From Microbacterium proteolyticum (GTDB lineage: Bacteria > Actinomycetota > Actinomycetes > Actinomycetales > Microbacteriaceae): DNA of 64,000 nt. The notes beneath the pieces were generated by a model. That model did no database searches. It was not told the DNA's origin and saw only the letters and a list, made by a program, of their open reading frames with translations. Made by a program: the position numbers and the translations under genes. The stretch's first letter is position 1. Each line of letters begins with the position of its first letter. Below, piece by piece: positions 21,934 through 32,678 of the stretch. The stretch spans positions 1 through 64,000 of the forward strand of contig NZ_JACHXY010000002.1 in NCBI RefSeq assembly GCF_014192415.1, given 5' to 3'.

Positions 21934-22877
21934 GACTCGCTCTTCTCGCTCGCGGCGTGCAGCAGATCGTGCCCGTCGGTGATCACTCGACCATAGAGCA
22001 GGTCGGGATCGAGGCGGCGCAGTTCCTCGGCCAGACACTCGCGGAGCGTCCGTCGCGGGAAGGCGAGATCGTGCGTGGGCTGTCCGGGCTGGCGGAGGAT
22101 CGCGACCCCCGCCTCGGGGCGCTCCAGCAACGTGTCGCCGCTCGCACGCGTGAGGCGGACCGACTTGATGCCGCTCGCCCACTCGTCGGCCGGGAGGTAG
22201 GCGTAGTCGACGGGAGCATCGAGCTTCATGCCCAGCCATGCCGCGAGCAGCGACGTCGAGGGGGAGTCGGCGGCACCGCGCACCTCGATCGCGGTGACCG
22301 GCTCGTAGGGAGGCTGATCGAGCACCGCCGCGAGCTGCTCGCGCCAGCGGGTGAGCCGCGTCCACGCGAAGTCCGTGTCGCCGGGGGCGTAGTGCTCACC
22401 GAGCTCGGCGACCCACGCGGCGGGATCGGCCTGCGACGAGGCGTCGGTGATGCGGCGCTGCGCGATGCGGCCGATGGCCGAGCGCGACGGGTTCGCCGGA
22501 GCCTCCGCCGGCCACCACGCGACGACCGGGGCATCGGGCAGAAGCAGACCCGTGACGAGGCTCTCGGCGTTGGAACCGGCCGCGCCGTGGGCACGCAAGA
22601 CCACGACCTCGCTGGCGCCGGCGTCGCCGCCGACGCGGATCTGGGCGTCGAGACGTGGCTCTTCGTCTTCGTCGCCGAACAATACGGCGATGACGCGCAT
22701 CGGGTGCTCGCGCGACGCGTCGTTGGCGGCCTCGATGACCTCCTCTTCGGCGCCGTGGTGCGTGACGATGATGAGCGTCAGCACGCGGCCGAGGGCGACG
22801 GCGCCGCCCTCTTCGCGCACGCTGACGAGCTTCTTCGAGATCGCGCTGACGGTGGTGTCGGGCAGGTCGATGATCAC
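21930..22877 (-). CDS. opcA: Glucose-6-phosphate dehydrogenase assembly protein OpcA
   Basis: OpcA is needed for activity or assembly of Zwf in cyanobacteria and actinobacteria. The 315-residue protein starts [16 protein letters not shown] and contains VVAWWPAEAPANPS, typical of the family. GTG 22877 overlaps the zwf stop (GTGA). A longer frame to 22937 exists but only runs antisense-free inside zwf. Its place directly after zwf supports the assignment. Confidence 0.93.
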   Translation of the reverse strand: MIIDLPDTTVSAISKKLVSVREEGGAVALGRVLTLIIVTHHGAEEEVIEAANDASREHPMRVIAVLFGDEDEEPRLDAQIRVGGDAGASEVVVLRAHGAAGSNAESLVTGLLLPDAPVVAWWPAEAPANPSRSAIGRIAQRRITDASSQADPAAWVAELGEHYAPGDTDFAWTRLTRWREQLAAVLDQPPYEPVTAIEVRGAADSPSTSLLAAWLGMKLDAPVDYAYLPADEWASGIKSVRLTRASGDTLLERPEAGVAILRQPGQPTHDLAFPRRTLRECLAEELRRLDPDLLYGRVITDGHDLLHAASEKSES

Positions 22878-24424
22878 GGGCGTCTCCAGGTGCGGCCGTC
22901 GCGGGAGAGGAGTTCGTCGGCGGATGCCGGTCCCCACGACCCGGGCGAGTACTGTTCGAGCGGACCGCCCTCGGCGGCCCAGAACTCCTCGATCGGGTCG
23001 AGGATCTTCCAGCTGAGCTCGACCTCCTCGTGCCGCGGGAACAGCGGCGGGTCGCCGAGCAGCACGTCGAGGATGAGGCGCTCGTACGCTTCGGGGCTCG
23101 CCTCGGTGAAGGCGTGCCCGTAGCCGAAGTCCATCGTCACGTCGCGCACCTGCGTTCCGTCGCCGGGGACCTTCGAACCGAAGCGGATCGTGACGCCCTC
23201 GTCGGGCTGCACGCGGATGACGAGCGCGTTCTGCCCGAGCTCCTGCGTCTGGCTGCGCGAGAACAGCTGCTGCGGGGCGCGCTTGAACACCACGGCGACC
23301 TCGGTGACGCGCCGACCCAGGCGCTTACCGCTGCGGACGTAGAACGGCACTCCCGACCAGCGGCGGGTGTTGATCTCGAGCTTGATCGCCGCGTACGTCT
23401 CGGTGACCGACTCGGGGTTCATACCGTCTTCGTCGAGGAAGCCCCGCACCTCTTCGCCGCCCTGCCAGCCACCGGCATACTGCCCGCGGGCCGTGGACTC
23501 CGCGAGGTTCTCGGGCAGGCGCACCGCCGCGAGCACCTTCTCCTTCTCGGCGCGGAGGTCGGCCGCGTTGAAGCTGATGGGCTCCTCCATCGCCGTGAGC
23601 GCCAGCAGCTGCAGGAGATGGTTCTGGATGACGTCGCGCGCCGCGCCGATGCCGTCGTAGTACCCCGCGCGACCGCCCACTCCGATGTCCTCGGCCATGG
23701 TGATCTGCACATGGTCGACGTAGTTGCGGTTCCAGATGGGCTCGTACAGCTCATTGGCGAAGCGCAGCGCCAGGATGTTCTGTACCGTCTCTTTGCCGAG
23801 GTAGTGATCGATGCGGAAGATCGAATCGGCGGGGAATGCGCTCTCGACGACCTCGTTCAGTTCGCGTGCCGAGGCCAGGTCGTGGCCGAAGGGCTTCTCG
23901 ATGACGACGCGGCGCCACCCGCTCGTCTTCTGGTCACCGTCGTTGACGAGGCCGGATGCCTTCAGCTGCGTCGTGACGAGCGGGAAGGCCTTGGGCGGGA
24001 TCGAGAGGTAGTAGGCGTGGTTGCCCATGGTGCCGCGTTCGGTGTCGAGCTTGTCGACCGTCGCGCGCAGGCGCTGGAAGGCGTCGGGGTCGTCGAACTC
24101 TCCCTGCACGAAGCGGATTCCCTCGAGCAGCTCCTTCCACGTCTCTTCGCGGAACTCGGTGCGGGCGTACTTCTTGACAGAGTCGTAGACGACCTCGGCG
24201 AAGTCCTGGTCCTCCCAGTCGCGACGTGCGAAGCCGACCAGGGCGAAGCCCGGGGGCAGCAAACCGCGGTTGGCGAGGTCGTAGACCGCCGGCATGAGCT
24301 TTTTGCGCGACAGATCGCCGGTGACGCCGAAGATCACCAGGGCGCTGGGCCCGGCGATCCGGCTCAAACGGCGATCCTCGGGATCGCGCAGGGGATTGTG
24401 ACCCGGTGTGATCTCTACGACCAT
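22874..24424 (-). CDS. zwf: Glucose-6-phosphate 1-dehydrogenase
   Basis: This enzyme oxidises glucose-6-phosphate with NADP to 6-phosphogluconolactone, the entry to the oxidative pentose phosphate pathway. The nucleotide-binding [11 protein letters not shown] lies near residue 33. The substrate and catalytic motif RIDHYLGKE is near 200, with the conserved Lys and His in it. The 516-residue length is typical. It starts 3 bases after the pgi stop. Confidence 0.97.
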   Translation of the reverse strand: MVVEITPGHNPLRDPEDRRLSRIAGPSALVIFGVTGDLSRKKLMPAVYDLANRGLLPPGFALVGFARRDWEDQDFAEVVYDSVKKYARTEFREETWKELLEGIRFVQGEFDDPDAFQRLRATVDKLDTERGTMGNHAYYLSIPPKAFPLVTTQLKASGLVNDGDQKTSGWRRVVIEKPFGHDLASARELNEVVESAFPADSIFRIDHYLGKETVQNILALRFANELYEPIWNRNYVDHVQITMAEDIGVGGRAGYYDGIGAARDVIQNHLLQLLALTAMEEPISFNAADLRAEKEKVLAAVRLPENLAESTARGQYAGGWQGGEEVRGFLDEDGMNPESVTETYAAIKLEINTRRWSGVPFYVRSGKRLGRRVTEVAVVFKRAPQQLFSRSQTQELGQNALVIRVQPDEGVTIRFGSKVPGDGTQVRDVTMDFGYGHAFTEASPEAYERLILDVLLGDPPLFPRHEEVELSWKILDPIEEFWAAEGGPLEQYSPGSWGPASADELLSRDGRTWRRP

Positions 24425-24427
24425 GTC

Positions 24428-26053
24428 CTACTGTGCCGCCTCGAAGAGTGAGAGCACTTCGACCTGCGGGTCGGTCAGCGTCAGCGTGACGACGGGACGG
24501 CCGTGGCCCTCCGCCAGCACGCTCGCGTCTCCCGCGGCCTGTGCCTGGATGAGTTGTCCGAACGTGAACGGTCGACCGGGGATCTCCAGGTCGACGTCGG
24601 TGCGTTCGAGGATCTGGAGGAACACACCGGTGGCGGGTCCTCCCTTGTGGAACTGGCCCGTGGAGTGCAGGAAGCGGGGACCCCAGCCGAAAGTGGTGGG
24701 GCGGCCGCAATCCGCGGCGGCGAGTTCGCGCAGGCCCGAGAGCTGTGCGAGTTCGAGGCGGTTCACGTAGGCCTGGATACTGAGGTAGCCGTCTGCGGCC
24801 ACCCGCTCGTACAGGGCCGCCAGCACGCCCGCGATGGTGCCGCTGGCCGCGAGAGCCGGGTCGGAGACCCGCACCTCCACGCCGTCGTCGACGAACGCCG
24901 GGGCGGTGGGCGCCGGCTGCGCGTCAAGGAGACCTCGAGTGGCGTCCTTCGCCGACTCGACATCGGGCTGATCGAACGGGTTGATCCCGAGCATGCGACC
25001 GGCGATCGCGGTCGCGTACTCCCAGACCACGAACTGGGCGCCCAGTGATCCGCTGACCAGCACCTCGTCGGTGTGGCGTTCGAACAGGTGGAACGCCGAC
25101 GCGTCGTCGACGAACCGGACGATCTGCAGGTCGTCGGGCCGGGATTCGAGCTCGGGGGAGACGGGCAGCAGCACGACGGGGAGGATGCCGGAGCCGTCCT
25201 TGCCGGTCGACTCGGCGACGAGCTGCTCGATCCAGTCGGGCAAGCCCATGATGTGGCTACCGTCGGTGACCAGGCCGAGCTTGTCACGGCGCAGCGCGCC
25301 ACCGCCGGCGATTGCGGCGGCCAGGACGAGCGCGGGATTCTCGGGGGAGTCGATCGCGACTTCGAGGAGTGTGGCATCCGCCTCGTCGAGCAGGTCGTCG
25401 ATGTCGACGCCGGCGAGCCCCGTCGGTACGAGTCCGAACGCGGTGAGGGCGGAATAGCGTCCGCCCACCTCGGGGTCGGCGGTGAAGACCCGATAACCGT
25501 CGGCTCGCGCCGACTGCTCCAGCGGCGAGCCGGGATCGGTCACCACGACGATGCGTTCGGACGGATCGATGCCGAGGTCGCGGAACGCGGCCTCGAAGGC
25601 GCGTTTGGCGGAATCGGTCTCGATCGTCGAACCGGACTTGCTCGAGACCACCAGAACGGTCTGCGCGAGACCGCCCGACTCGGCGTCGCCGTCGATCGCG
25701 GCGAGCACCTGCGCGGGAGAGGTCGAGTCGAGCACGACCAGCGGAACACCGGCCGTTTGGGCGATGACCTCGGGCGCGAGCGACGAACCGCCCATCCCCG
25801 CGAGCACGACGCGGGTCACGCCCTGCGCGACGAGCTCGTCGCGCAGGGCGGTGATCTGGGGCACGAGCGGGCGCGAGACGGAGACCGCTCGCACCCACCC
25901 GAGCCGACGGGAGGCTTCGTCTTCAGCGGCCGGGCCCCAGAGGCTCGCGTCACCGGCGGTGATGCCCGACGCGATCAGCGAGCCGGTCAGCCCCGGCAGC
26001 TCGGACGAGACGACCGAACCGACGTGGCCCGTGACCTTGACCGCGAAGCTCAC
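24428..26053 (-). CDS. pgi: Glucose-6-phosphate isomerase
   Basis: This enzyme interconverts glucose-6-phosphate and fructose-6-phosphate. It is a 541-residue protein of the SIS-domain type: [11 protein letters not shown] and [12 protein letters not shown] bind the sugar phosphate, and [19 protein letters not shown] carries the C-terminal active-site residues. This is the divergent actinobacterial form also seen fused or adjacent to tal. GTG 26053 overlaps the tal stop (GTGA). Its presence inside the pentose-phosphate operon links the pathway back to glycolysis. Confidence 0.93.
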   Translation of the reverse strand: MSFAVKVTGHVGSVVSSELPGLTGSLIASGITAGDASLWGPAAEDEASRRLGWVRAVSVSRPLVPQITALRDELVAQGVTRVVLAGMGGSSLAPEVIAQTAGVPLVVLDSTSPAQVLAAIDGDAESGGLAQTVLVVSSKSGSTIETDSAKRAFEAAFRDLGIDPSERIVVVTDPGSPLEQSARADGYRVFTADPEVGGRYSALTAFGLVPTGLAGVDIDDLLDEADATLLEVAIDSPENPALVLAAAIAGGGALRRDKLGLVTDGSHIMGLPDWIEQLVAESTGKDGSGILPVVLLPVSPELESRPDDLQIVRFVDDASAFHLFERHTDEVLVSGSLGAQFVVWEYATAIAGRMLGINPFDQPDVESAKDATRGLLDAQPAPTAPAFVDDGVEVRVSDPALAASGTIAGVLAALYERVAADGYLSIQAYVNRLELAQLSGLRELAAADCGRPTTFGWGPRFLHSTGQFHKGGPATGVFLQILERTDVDLEIPGRPFTFGQLIQAQAAGDASVLAEGHGRPVVTLTLTDPQVEVLSLFEAAQ

Positions 26054-27171
26054 TTGGCGGCCTGGGCGCTTCCGGCCTCGAGGGCGGTCTTGACCGTGTC
26101 CTGCAGCTCGTGCCACGAGGCGATGAACTTCTCGACACCCTCGTCTTCGAGCGTCTGCGTCGCGTCGGCGACGTCGACACCCGCGGCGGCGAGGCGGTCG
26201 AACACCTCGTGAGCCTCGGCATAGGCGCCGGTGATGGTGTCACCGGTGATCACACCGTGGTCGAATGTGGCCTCGAGCGTCTTCTCGGGCATCGTGTTCA
26301 CGGTGCCGGGGGCGACGAGCTCGGTCACGTACAGGGTGTCGGGCAGCGCCGGGTCCTTCACGCCGGTCGACGCCCACAGCGGACGCTGTACGGTCGCACC
26401 CGCATCGAGCAGTTTCTTGGCGCGGTCGCCCTGGAACTTCTTCTCGAACAGCTCGTAGGCCAGGCGTGCGTTGGCGATGCCCGCCTTGCCCTTGAGCGCC
26501 GCGGCCTCATCGGTGCCGAGGGCCGCGAGACGCTTGTCGATCTCGGTGTCGACGCGCGAGACGAAGAACGACGCGACCGACTGCAGGGTCGAGATGTCGT
26601 GGCCGGCGGCCTGCGCCTTCTCGACACCGGCGAGGTAGGCGTCGATGACCTCTTCGTAGCGCTCGAGGCTGAAGATGAGCGTGACGTTGACCGAGATGCC
26701 CGCACCGATGACCTCGGTGATGGCCGGCAGACCGGCCTTGGTCGCCGGGATCTTGATCAGCACGTTCTTGCGGTCGACGCGGGCCGACAGGTCGTTGGCC
26801 TGCGCGACGGTGGCGTCGGTGTCGTGCGCGAGGTCGGGCGAGACCTCGATCGAGACGCGGCCGTCGACACCGCCGGTGGCTTCGAACACGGGGAGGAAGA
26901 TGTCGCACGCGTCGCGGACGTCGTCGGTGGTGATCGAGAAGATCGCTTCGTCGACATCGGCGCCGGCGGCGGCGAGTTCCTTGACCTGACCCTCGTACGC
27001 CTCGCCCTGGGAGAGGGCTCCGGCGAAGATCGTGGGGTTGGTCGTCACGCCCGACACGTTGCGCGCGTCGATCAGCTCGGCGAGGTTGCCGGACTGGATC
27101 CGCTGACGGGACAGGTCGTCGAGCCAGATGCTGACGCCGGCGGCGGAGAGGTCTGCAGTGGGAGTGCTCAT
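26050..27171 (-). CDS. tal: Transaldolase
   Basis: This enzyme transfers a dihydroxyacetone unit between sedoheptulose-7-phosphate and glyceraldehyde-3-phosphate. The N-terminal [12 protein letters not shown] and TNPTIF motifs and the Schiff-base Lys in [12 protein letters not shown] are present. At 373 residues it is the longer actinobacterial/cyanobacterial type. It starts 18 bases after the tkt stop, and a GGAGATTAA ribosome site overlaps that gap. Confidence 0.96.
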   Translation of the reverse strand: MSTPTADLSAAGVSIWLDDLSRQRIQSGNLAELIDARNVSGVTTNPTIFAGALSQGEAYEGQVKELAAAGADVDEAIFSITTDDVRDACDIFLPVFEATGGVDGRVSIEVSPDLAHDTDATVAQANDLSARVDRKNVLIKIPATKAGLPAITEVIGAGISVNVTLIFSLERYEEVIDAYLAGVEKAQAAGHDISTLQSVASFFVSRVDTEIDKRLAALGTDEAAALKGKAGIANARLAYELFEKKFQGDRAKKLLDAGATVQRPLWASTGVKDPALPDTLYVTELVAPGTVNTMPEKTLEATFDHGVITGDTITGAYAEAHEVFDRLAAAGVDVADATQTLEDEGVEKFIASWHELQDTVKTALEAGSAQAAK

Positions 27172-27189
27172 GTCGTTAATCTCCTCGGA

Positions 27190-29289
27190 TTACTTCTTGG
27201 CCGCGGCGAGCGAGTCGCGCGCTGCCTCGACGACGGCCTCAGCCGTGATGCCGAACTTCTGGAACAGGGTTTTGTAGTCGGCCGACGCACCGAAGTGGTC
27301 GATCGCGACGGAGCGGCCGGCGTCGCCGACGATCCCCGCCCAGCTGAGTGCGGAGCCGGCCTCGACCGACACGCGTGCCTTGACCGACGCGGGCAGCACC
27401 GACTCGCGGTACGCCTCGTCCTGCTCGGCGAACCACTCCAGCGACGGAGCCGACACGACGCGGGCGTGCACGCCTTCGGCGGCGAGGGTCTCGCGCGCCT
27501 CGACGGCCAGCTGCACCTCGGAACCGGTGGCGATCAGGATGACGTCGGGCTCGCCGTTCGCGGCCTCGGCGAGCACGTACGCGCCCTTGACGGCGCCCTG
27601 AGCGGACGCGAACTGGTCACCGGATGCCGCGCCGTCGCCGCGGGCGAAGACGGGGATGTTCTGGCGGGTGAGGGCGATACCGGCGGGGCCTGCGGTGCGG
27701 CGCAGCATCTCGAGCCACACGACCGAGGTCTCGTTGGCATCCGCCGGACGCACGAGGGCGAAGTTCGGGATGGCGCGGAGCGTCGCGAGCTGCTCGACCG
27801 GCTGGTGCGTGGGGCCGTCTTCGCCGAGGGCGACGGAGTCGTGCGTCCACACGAAGATGGTCGGGATGTTCATCAGGGCGGCCAGACGCACCGGCGGGCG
27901 CATGTAGTCGCTGAAGATGAGGAACGTGCCGCCGAAGGGCCGCGTGGGTCCGTGCAGCACGATGCCGTTGAGGATCGCACCCATCGCGTGCTCGCGGATG
28001 CCGAAGTGCAGCACCCGGCCGTAGGGGTCGCCCGACCACTCGTGGGTCGACCACGACGAGGGGATGAAGGACTTGGCATCCTTGATCGTCGTCAGGTTGG
28101 ACTCGGCGAGGTCGGCCGAACCGCCCCAGAGCTCGGGGAGCGAGGCGGCGAGGGCGTTGATGACCGTGCCGGAGGCGGCGCGGGTCGACACGTCTTTGCC
28201 GGCTTCGAAGGCGGGCAGGGCGTCGGCGATGTCGGCGGGGAGTTCTCGCGCCTGCAGACGGTCCCACAGCTGCTTGCGTTCCGGATACTTCGCAGCCCAT
28301 GCGTCGAAGCTCGACTGCCAGGCGGCCTTCTCGGCCTCGCCGCGCTCGACGAGCTGACGGGTGCGGGTGAGCACGTCGTCGGCGACGGCGAAGTGGTGCT
28401 CGGGGTCGAAGCCGAGCACCTCTTTCGTGGCCTTGAGCTCGTCGGCGCCCAGGGCGGACCCGTGGATCTTGCCGGAGTTCTGCTTGCCGGGGGAGGGCCA
28501 GCCGATGATCGTCTTGAGGATGATGAGAGAGGGCTTGCTCGTCTCGCCCTTGGCGGCCTCGATCGCGGCGTGGAGTTCGGCGACGTCCTCGACGTACTCG
28601 CCGGTCTTCTTCCAGTCGACGGTCTGCACCTGCCAGCCGTACGCCTCGTAGCGCTTGGCGACGTCTTCGGTGAACGCGACGTTGGTGTCGTCCTCGATCG
28701 AGATCTGGTTGGAGTCGTAGATCGCGATGAGGTTGCCGAGCTCCTGGTGGCCGGCGAGCGAGGAGGCTTCGCTCGTCACACCCTCCTGGAGGTCGCCGTC
28801 GCCGGCGATGACGTAGACGAAGTGGTCGAAGGGGCTCTCGCCTGCGGGGCTCTCGGCGTCGAAGAGGCCGCGCTCGTAGCGGGCGGCGTAGGCGAAGCCG
28901 ACAGACGACGCCAGGCCCTGGCCGAGCGGCCCGGTGGTGATCTCGACGCCGTCGGTGTGGCCGTACTCGGGGTGGCCGGGGGTCAGCGACCCCCACGTGC
29001 GCAGTGCCTCGAGGTCCTTCAGCTCGAGGCCGAAACCGCCGAGGTAGAGCTGTACGTACTGGGTCAGCGATGAGTGACCCGCCGACAGGATGAAGCGGTC
29101 GCGGCCGGGCCAGTGCGTGTCGGCCGGGTCGTGGCGCAGCACCCGCTGATACAGCAGGTACGCGGCCGGGGCCAGCGACATCGCGGTGCCGGGGTGACCG
29201 TTCCCCACCTTCTCGACGGCATCCGCCGCCAGAATGCGGGCGGTGTCCACCGCGCGCCGATCGATTTCATCCCATTCGAAGTCCGACAA
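27190..29289 (-). CDS. tkt: Transketolase
   Basis: This thiamine-diphosphate enzyme of the non-oxidative pentose phosphate pathway is about 699 residues long. Seen are [13 protein letters not shown] near the N-terminus, the ThDP motif GDGDLQEG...NQISIE, and the pyrimidine domain with [14 protein letters not shown] and [18 protein letters not shown] 29289 ([15 protein letters not shown]) is the likely start: family members begin here, and GAGAGAGG lies about 8 bases upstream. A GTG at 29343 would add 18 untypical residues. It is the first gene of the operon. Confidence 0.95.
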   Translation of the reverse strand: MSDFEWDEIDRRAVDTARILAADAVEKVGNGHPGTAMSLAPAAYLLYQRVLRHDPADTHWPGRDRFILSAGHSSLTQYVQLYLGGFGLELKDLEALRTWGSLTPGHPEYGHTDGVEITTGPLGQGLASSVGFAYAARYERGLFDAESPAGESPFDHFVYVIAGDGDLQEGVTSEASSLAGHQELGNLIAIYDSNQISIEDDTNVAFTEDVAKRYEAYGWQVQTVDWKKTGEYVEDVAELHAAIEAAKGETSKPSLIILKTIIGWPSPGKQNSGKIHGSALGADELKATKEVLGFDPEHHFAVADDVLTRTRQLVERGEAEKAAWQSSFDAWAAKYPERKQLWDRLQARELPADIADALPAFEAGKDVSTRAASGTVINALAASLPELWGGSADLAESNLTTIKDAKSFIPSSWSTHEWSGDPYGRVLHFGIREHAMGAILNGIVLHGPTRPFGGTFLIFSDYMRPPVRLAALMNIPTIFVWTHDSVALGEDGPTHQPVEQLATLRAIPNFALVRPADANETSVVWLEMLRRTAGPAGIALTRQNIPVFARGDGAASGDQFASAQGAVKGAYVLAEAANGEPDVILIATGSEVQLAVEARETLAAEGVHARVVSAPSLEWFAEQDEAYRESVLPASVKARVSVEAGSALSWAGIVGDAGRSVAIDHFGASADYKTLFQKFGITAEAVVEAARDSLAAAKK

Positions 29290-29474
29290 AACGGTGCCTC
29301 TCTCGATCTGCGCCCGTTCACGGCCGACGTCCGCGCTCACCACCGTAGGAGTGGGAGGGGGGTGGGGGTGTCGTCGCGGGGCGCGCGTTCACCGTCAGCA
29401 TAGCGAGAACCCGCGACGCTGTTGCGGATCGTGACGGGGCTCGACAGGCGGCCGGGCGTGTGGTGCGGATGGCA

Positions 29475-29480
29475 TAGAAT
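29475..29480 (+). promoter_or_regulatory. -10 box of ctaB
   Basis: TAGAAT lies 34 bases before the ctaB ATG and is the best -10 match in the divergent tkt-ctaB gap. Confidence 0.45.
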
Positions 29481-29514
29481 CAGGGAGGTTCTTTACGCGC
29501 TACCCCGGGGGACG

Positions 29515-30441
29515 ATGGACATCTCGACGACGTCGCACGTCATTGCGACGACCGATCGCCGCTCCGTCGGGCGCACCGTGCGGGCCTACGTGGCCCTGAC
29601 GAAACCTCGCGTGCTCGAGCTCCTGCTCGTCACCACCGTCCCGGTCATGATCCTCGCCCAGGGTGGCCTGCCCGACCTGTGGCTGATCTTCGCCACGGTC
29701 ATCGGCGGCTCGCTGAGCGCCGGCTCGGCGGCTGCGTTCAACATGTACCTCGATCGCGACATCGATGCGCACATGCAGCGCACCGAGAACCGTCCGCTCG
29801 TGACCGGTGAGGTCTCGCCGCGGGGCGCGCTCGTTTTCGCGTGGACGCTCGCCGCCGTCTCGACCGTCTGGCTGTGGGTGTTCACGAACACTCTGGCCGC
29901 CGGCCTGTCGGCCGCGGCGATCTTCTTCTACGTCGTGATCTACACGATGATCCTCAAGCGTCGCACCGAGCAGAACATCGTGTGGGGCGGCATCGCGGGG
30001 TGCTTCCCGGTGCTCATCGGTTGGTCTGCCGTCACGGGATCGCTCTCGTGGGCGGCGCTCATCCTCTTCGCGCTCGTGTTCCTGTGGACGCCGCCGCACT
30101 ACTGGCCGCTGTCGATGAAGTACGCCGCGCAGTACGAAGAGGTCGACGTCCCGATGCTGGGCGCCACCCGCAGCGGATCCCAGGTGGGTCTGCAGGTCAT
30201 CCTCTACGCGTGGGCGACCGTCGCGTGCTCGCTCCTGCTGATCCCCGTGGCATCCATGGGGCTGGTGTACACCGTGTCGGCGCTGGTGTTCGGCGGCTGG
30301 TTCATCTACGAATCGCACCGCCTCTACTCCCGAGCCGTGCGTGGCGGTGAGCCTCGTCCGATGCGCGTGTTCCACGCCTCGATCACGTACCTCACGCTGC
30401 TGTTCGTCGCGATCGCCGTGGACCCCCTGCTGCCCTTCTGA
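29515..30441 (+). CDS. ctaB: Protohaem IX farnesyltransferase (haem O synthase)
   Basis: CtaB attaches farnesyl to haem B to give haem O for the terminal oxidase. This UbiA-family membrane protein of 308 residues has about nine helices. The prenyl-diphosphate-binding Asp motifs [15 protein letters not shown] and the TxxRPL loop are visible near residues 75-95. ATG 29515 is chosen over a longer frame from 29422, because the -10 box TAGAAT and the promoter lie inside that extension. ctaA lies nearby on the other strand. Confidence 0.94.
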   Translation: MDISTTSHVIATTDRRSVGRTVRAYVALTKPRVLELLLVTTVPVMILAQGGLPDLWLIFATVIGGSLSAGSAAAFNMYLDRDIDAHMQRTENRPLVTGEVSPRGALVFAWTLAAVSTVWLWVFTNTLAAGLSAAAIFFYVVIYTMILKRRTEQNIVWGGIAGCFPVLIGWSAVTGSLSWAALILFALVFLWTPPHYWPLSMKYAAQYEEVDVPMLGATRSGSQVGLQVILYAWATVACSLLLIPVASMGLVYTVSALVFGGWFIYESHRLYSRAVRGGEPRPMRVFHASITYLTLLFVAIAVDPLLPF

Positions 30442-30453
30442 TCTGACCCGTGA

Positions 30454-30480
30454 GCGCCCGTCCCCTATCGGGGCGGGCGC
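30454..30480 (+). terminator. Terminator after ctaB
   Basis: The arms GCGCCCGTCCCC and GGGGCGGGCGC pair with one bulged base around a TATC loop, starting 12 bases after the ctaB stop. Confidence 0.8.
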
Positions 30481-30700
30481 GTCGGCGTTTCGAGGAGTGC
30501 CGTGCGCGTGGCTGCCCTCGCGACCTCGGACGCCGCTCGACCGTGACACGGATGGGTGTGGGCGTCGACGGTGGTGGGCGGAGGCCGCCGGAGCGGAGGA
30601 GATTCCGCCGGGAGGAGGACCGCCATCGCGGCATCCGTCCTCCGCTCGTGAGATCTCCTCCGGTGGGCGGGTGGGGTCGAGGCGCGAGATCGAGGGACGC
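30481..30700. other. Non-coding stretch with nested inverted repeats
   Basis: No gene is supported. CGGAGGAGAT (30594-30603) pairs with ATCTCCTCCG (30653-30662). Inside it, GAGGAC and GTCCTC arms form a second stem. This might be a structured RNA or a decayed remnant; I recognise no family. Confidence 0.4.
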
Positions 30701-30737
30701 GAAAGCGCCCGCCCCCGAACGGGGAGCGGGCGCTTTC
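30701..30737. terminator. Bidirectional terminator
   Basis: GAAAGCGCCCGC (30701-30712) pairs with GCGGGCGCTTTC (30726-30737). The inner CCCC and GGGG also pair. It lies 14 bases downstream of the - strand gene ending at 30752. Confidence 0.85.
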
Positions 30738-30751
30738 ACGCAAGCGTGTCG

Positions 30752-31237
30752 TCAGCGACGGGTGGTGTCGTCTCCGGCGTCGAGCTTGGGGGCGTCGTGA
30801 CCGGCCTCGGCCGTGGCGCGGGCCGGGGCAGGAGCGGTCGACGGCGTCTCGACGTCGGCGTCCTCCACCGCGAGGGGGGAGGCGGTCGTGGCGGGCGTGT
30901 ACGAGGCGACGGCGGGCTCGGCGACCGACTCATCGTCGCTGGACCAGTCGATGCTCTCGACCGCCACGTCGGGGCGGCGGGTCAGGGCGGTGGCTGCGCC
31001 CAGGGCGAGCGCGGCGACGATGCCCACGGCACCGGCGCCGAGGACCGCGGCGCCGACGACGACCCACGACTGCCCGACGTAGACCTGCACGACGGTGGCG
31101 TTGGGGTCGTTGAGGACCTCCTCCATCGCGGATATCCCGTTCAGGACGATCGCGAGTCCACCGATGATGGCGGCCAGGGATCCGGCGACGAGCACCCAGA
31201 AGGGGATGCTGGTCAGCAGACGGGGACGAGTGTGCAT
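30752..31237 (-). CDS. Hypothetical two-helix membrane protein
   Basis: This 161-residue protein of unknown function has two hydrophobic helices (about 11-33 and 55-80) separated by an extracytoplasmic-looking loop. An acidic, Ala/Thr/Pro-rich C-terminal tail of about 75 residues follows. ATG 31237 is supported by AAGGAG 7 bases upstream; longer frames lack such a site. It sits between the haem synthase genes, but nothing in its sequence ties it to haem. Confidence 0.7.
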   Translation of the reverse strand: MHTRPRLLTSIPFWVLVAGSLAAIIGGLAIVLNGISAMEEVLNDPNATVVQVYVGQSWVVVGAAVLGAGAVGIVAALALGAATALTRRPDVAVESIDWSSDDESVAEPAVASYTPATTASPLAVEDADVETPSTAPAPARATAEAGHDAPKLDAGDDTTRR

Positions 31238-31436
31238 GGGAGAACTCCTTGTCGTTCCGACCCGGGGGAGTCGGAAAGCGTCATCCGACGCGATGGCATC
31301 GGATGGATCACGGGCGCGGGGCACCCGGGGAACAACACTGTCTCACCAGCCGGTGTCGGCGTTAGGGGTCGCCGATGAATGCCCTATGAGCGTATAAGAG
31401 CGGCGTCCCGCCCCGACGGCACCGGCCGGCGCGTGC

Positions 31437-32423
31437 TCAGCGGCGCGCGGATGCCGTTTCGCGACGCGCGATCGGCCCGTCGGCAACCGCGGGCTGCTTC
31501 AGGCGCAGCACGACGACGGTCATGGTCGCCGCGGCCAGAGCGGCGAGCACCATGTGCGTGCCGACGGCGAGTTCGGGCAGTCCGTTGCGGGCCTGGTACA
31601 GGCCGACGGCGATCTGCACGAGTTCGACGGCCAGCAGGGCGGTCGCCCAGCGACGCACCGGGAGGCGGAGCCGCCACGCGATCACGACGACCACGAGGGT
31701 GAGGGCGAACAGTGCGTATCCGGGCCACGCGTGCACGTGCTCGAGCACCTGCGCGTCGAAGCCGTTGCGGATGGATGCCTCGTCACCCGAGTGGGGGCCG
31801 GCGCCCGTGGTGAGAACGCCGAAGACGATGGTGAGGGCCAGGATCGCGGTGGTGGCGTGCACGAGGCCCGCGAACCAGCGCGGGGCGGCGAGGGTGCGGG
31901 CACCTGCGGGCTGATACATGCGCACCAGGAAGGCCGCGCACACGGCGACGAGCGAGACCGACGCGACGTAGTGGAAGCCGACGATGAAGGGGTTCAGGCC
32001 CGTCAGCACCGTGATGCCGCCCACGATGGCTTGCGCGACGATGCCCACCAGCACGATGAGCGAGAGGACGAAGAGCACCCGGCGCTCGTGGCGCATGCGC
32101 CACACGAGCACGACGACCGCGATGGCCAGGATGCCGACGAGTCCGGTCAGCGTGCGGTTGCCGAACTCGATGACGCCGTGGATCCCCATCTCGGGCGTGT
32201 TGATGAGCGAGTCGGGCGTGCACCGCGGCCACGTCGGGCAGCCGAGACCCGACCCGGTGAGCCGAACGGCGCCGCCGGTGCCGATGATCAGCACCTCTGC
32301 AACGAACGACAGCCACGCGAACACCCGCACACGCCGGTCGACGTCGACGGGCAACCAGGCGACGAAACGTCGCACGGGCTCGGGGACGCGGGTCGGTGAC
32401 GAGGGGGACGAAGCGGAGGGCAT
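31437..32423 (-). CDS. ctaA: Haem A synthase
   Basis: CtaA oxidises the C8 methyl of haem O to the formyl group of haem A for cytochrome aa3 oxidase. It is a 328-residue protein with eight predicted helices and an internal two-fold repeat. Haem-binding His residues are seen in EFGNRTLTG/GFHYVAS of the first half and LEHVHAW/VGTHMVLA of the second. The paired Cys in GLGCPTWPRC are typical of this enzyme class. ATG 32423 is preceded by CGGGGCCACC without a good Shine-Dalgarno sequence, so a few residues of the start are uncertain. Confidence 0.94.
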   Translation of the reverse strand: MPSASSPSSPTRVPEPVRRFVAWLPVDVDRRVRVFAWLSFVAEVLIIGTGGAVRLTGSGLGCPTWPRCTPDSLINTPEMGIHGVIEFGNRTLTGLVGILAIAVVVLVWRMRHERRVLFVLSLIVLVGIVAQAIVGGITVLTGLNPFIVGFHYVASVSLVAVCAAFLVRMYQPAGARTLAAPRWFAGLVHATTAILALTIVFGVLTTGAGPHSGDEASIRNGFDAQVLEHVHAWPGYALFALTLVVVVIAWRLRLPVRRWATALLAVELVQIAVGLYQARNGLPELAVGTHMVLAALAAATMTVVVLRLKQPAVADGPIARRETASARR

Positions 32424-32678
32424 GCGTGCGGCTTCCTGGCGTCGAGGTGGCCCCGGCGGTCCCGGTGTGCGGGGGAGCGGTGCTGCCGTACCGGGAGCGG
32501 GTGCCTGTAGAATCGAAGGGTCCGGGTGCGTCGCTCGCGCGATCCGCACCAGAGACAGTCTAGGCGCGCCGCCAGCGCCTTCGAACGGGCCTACCAGCGA
32601 CATTCCTGGGACTTCGACCGGAGTCCGGAATGCCGGGGCGGATGACACCGTTGAGGCCCGAGAAGGAGAGTGATCACC

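Noticed and set aside
26110..29073. 987-codon open frame on the + strand across tal and tkt
   Set aside because: Antisense to two clear pathway genes in an operon, with no domain and no promoter.
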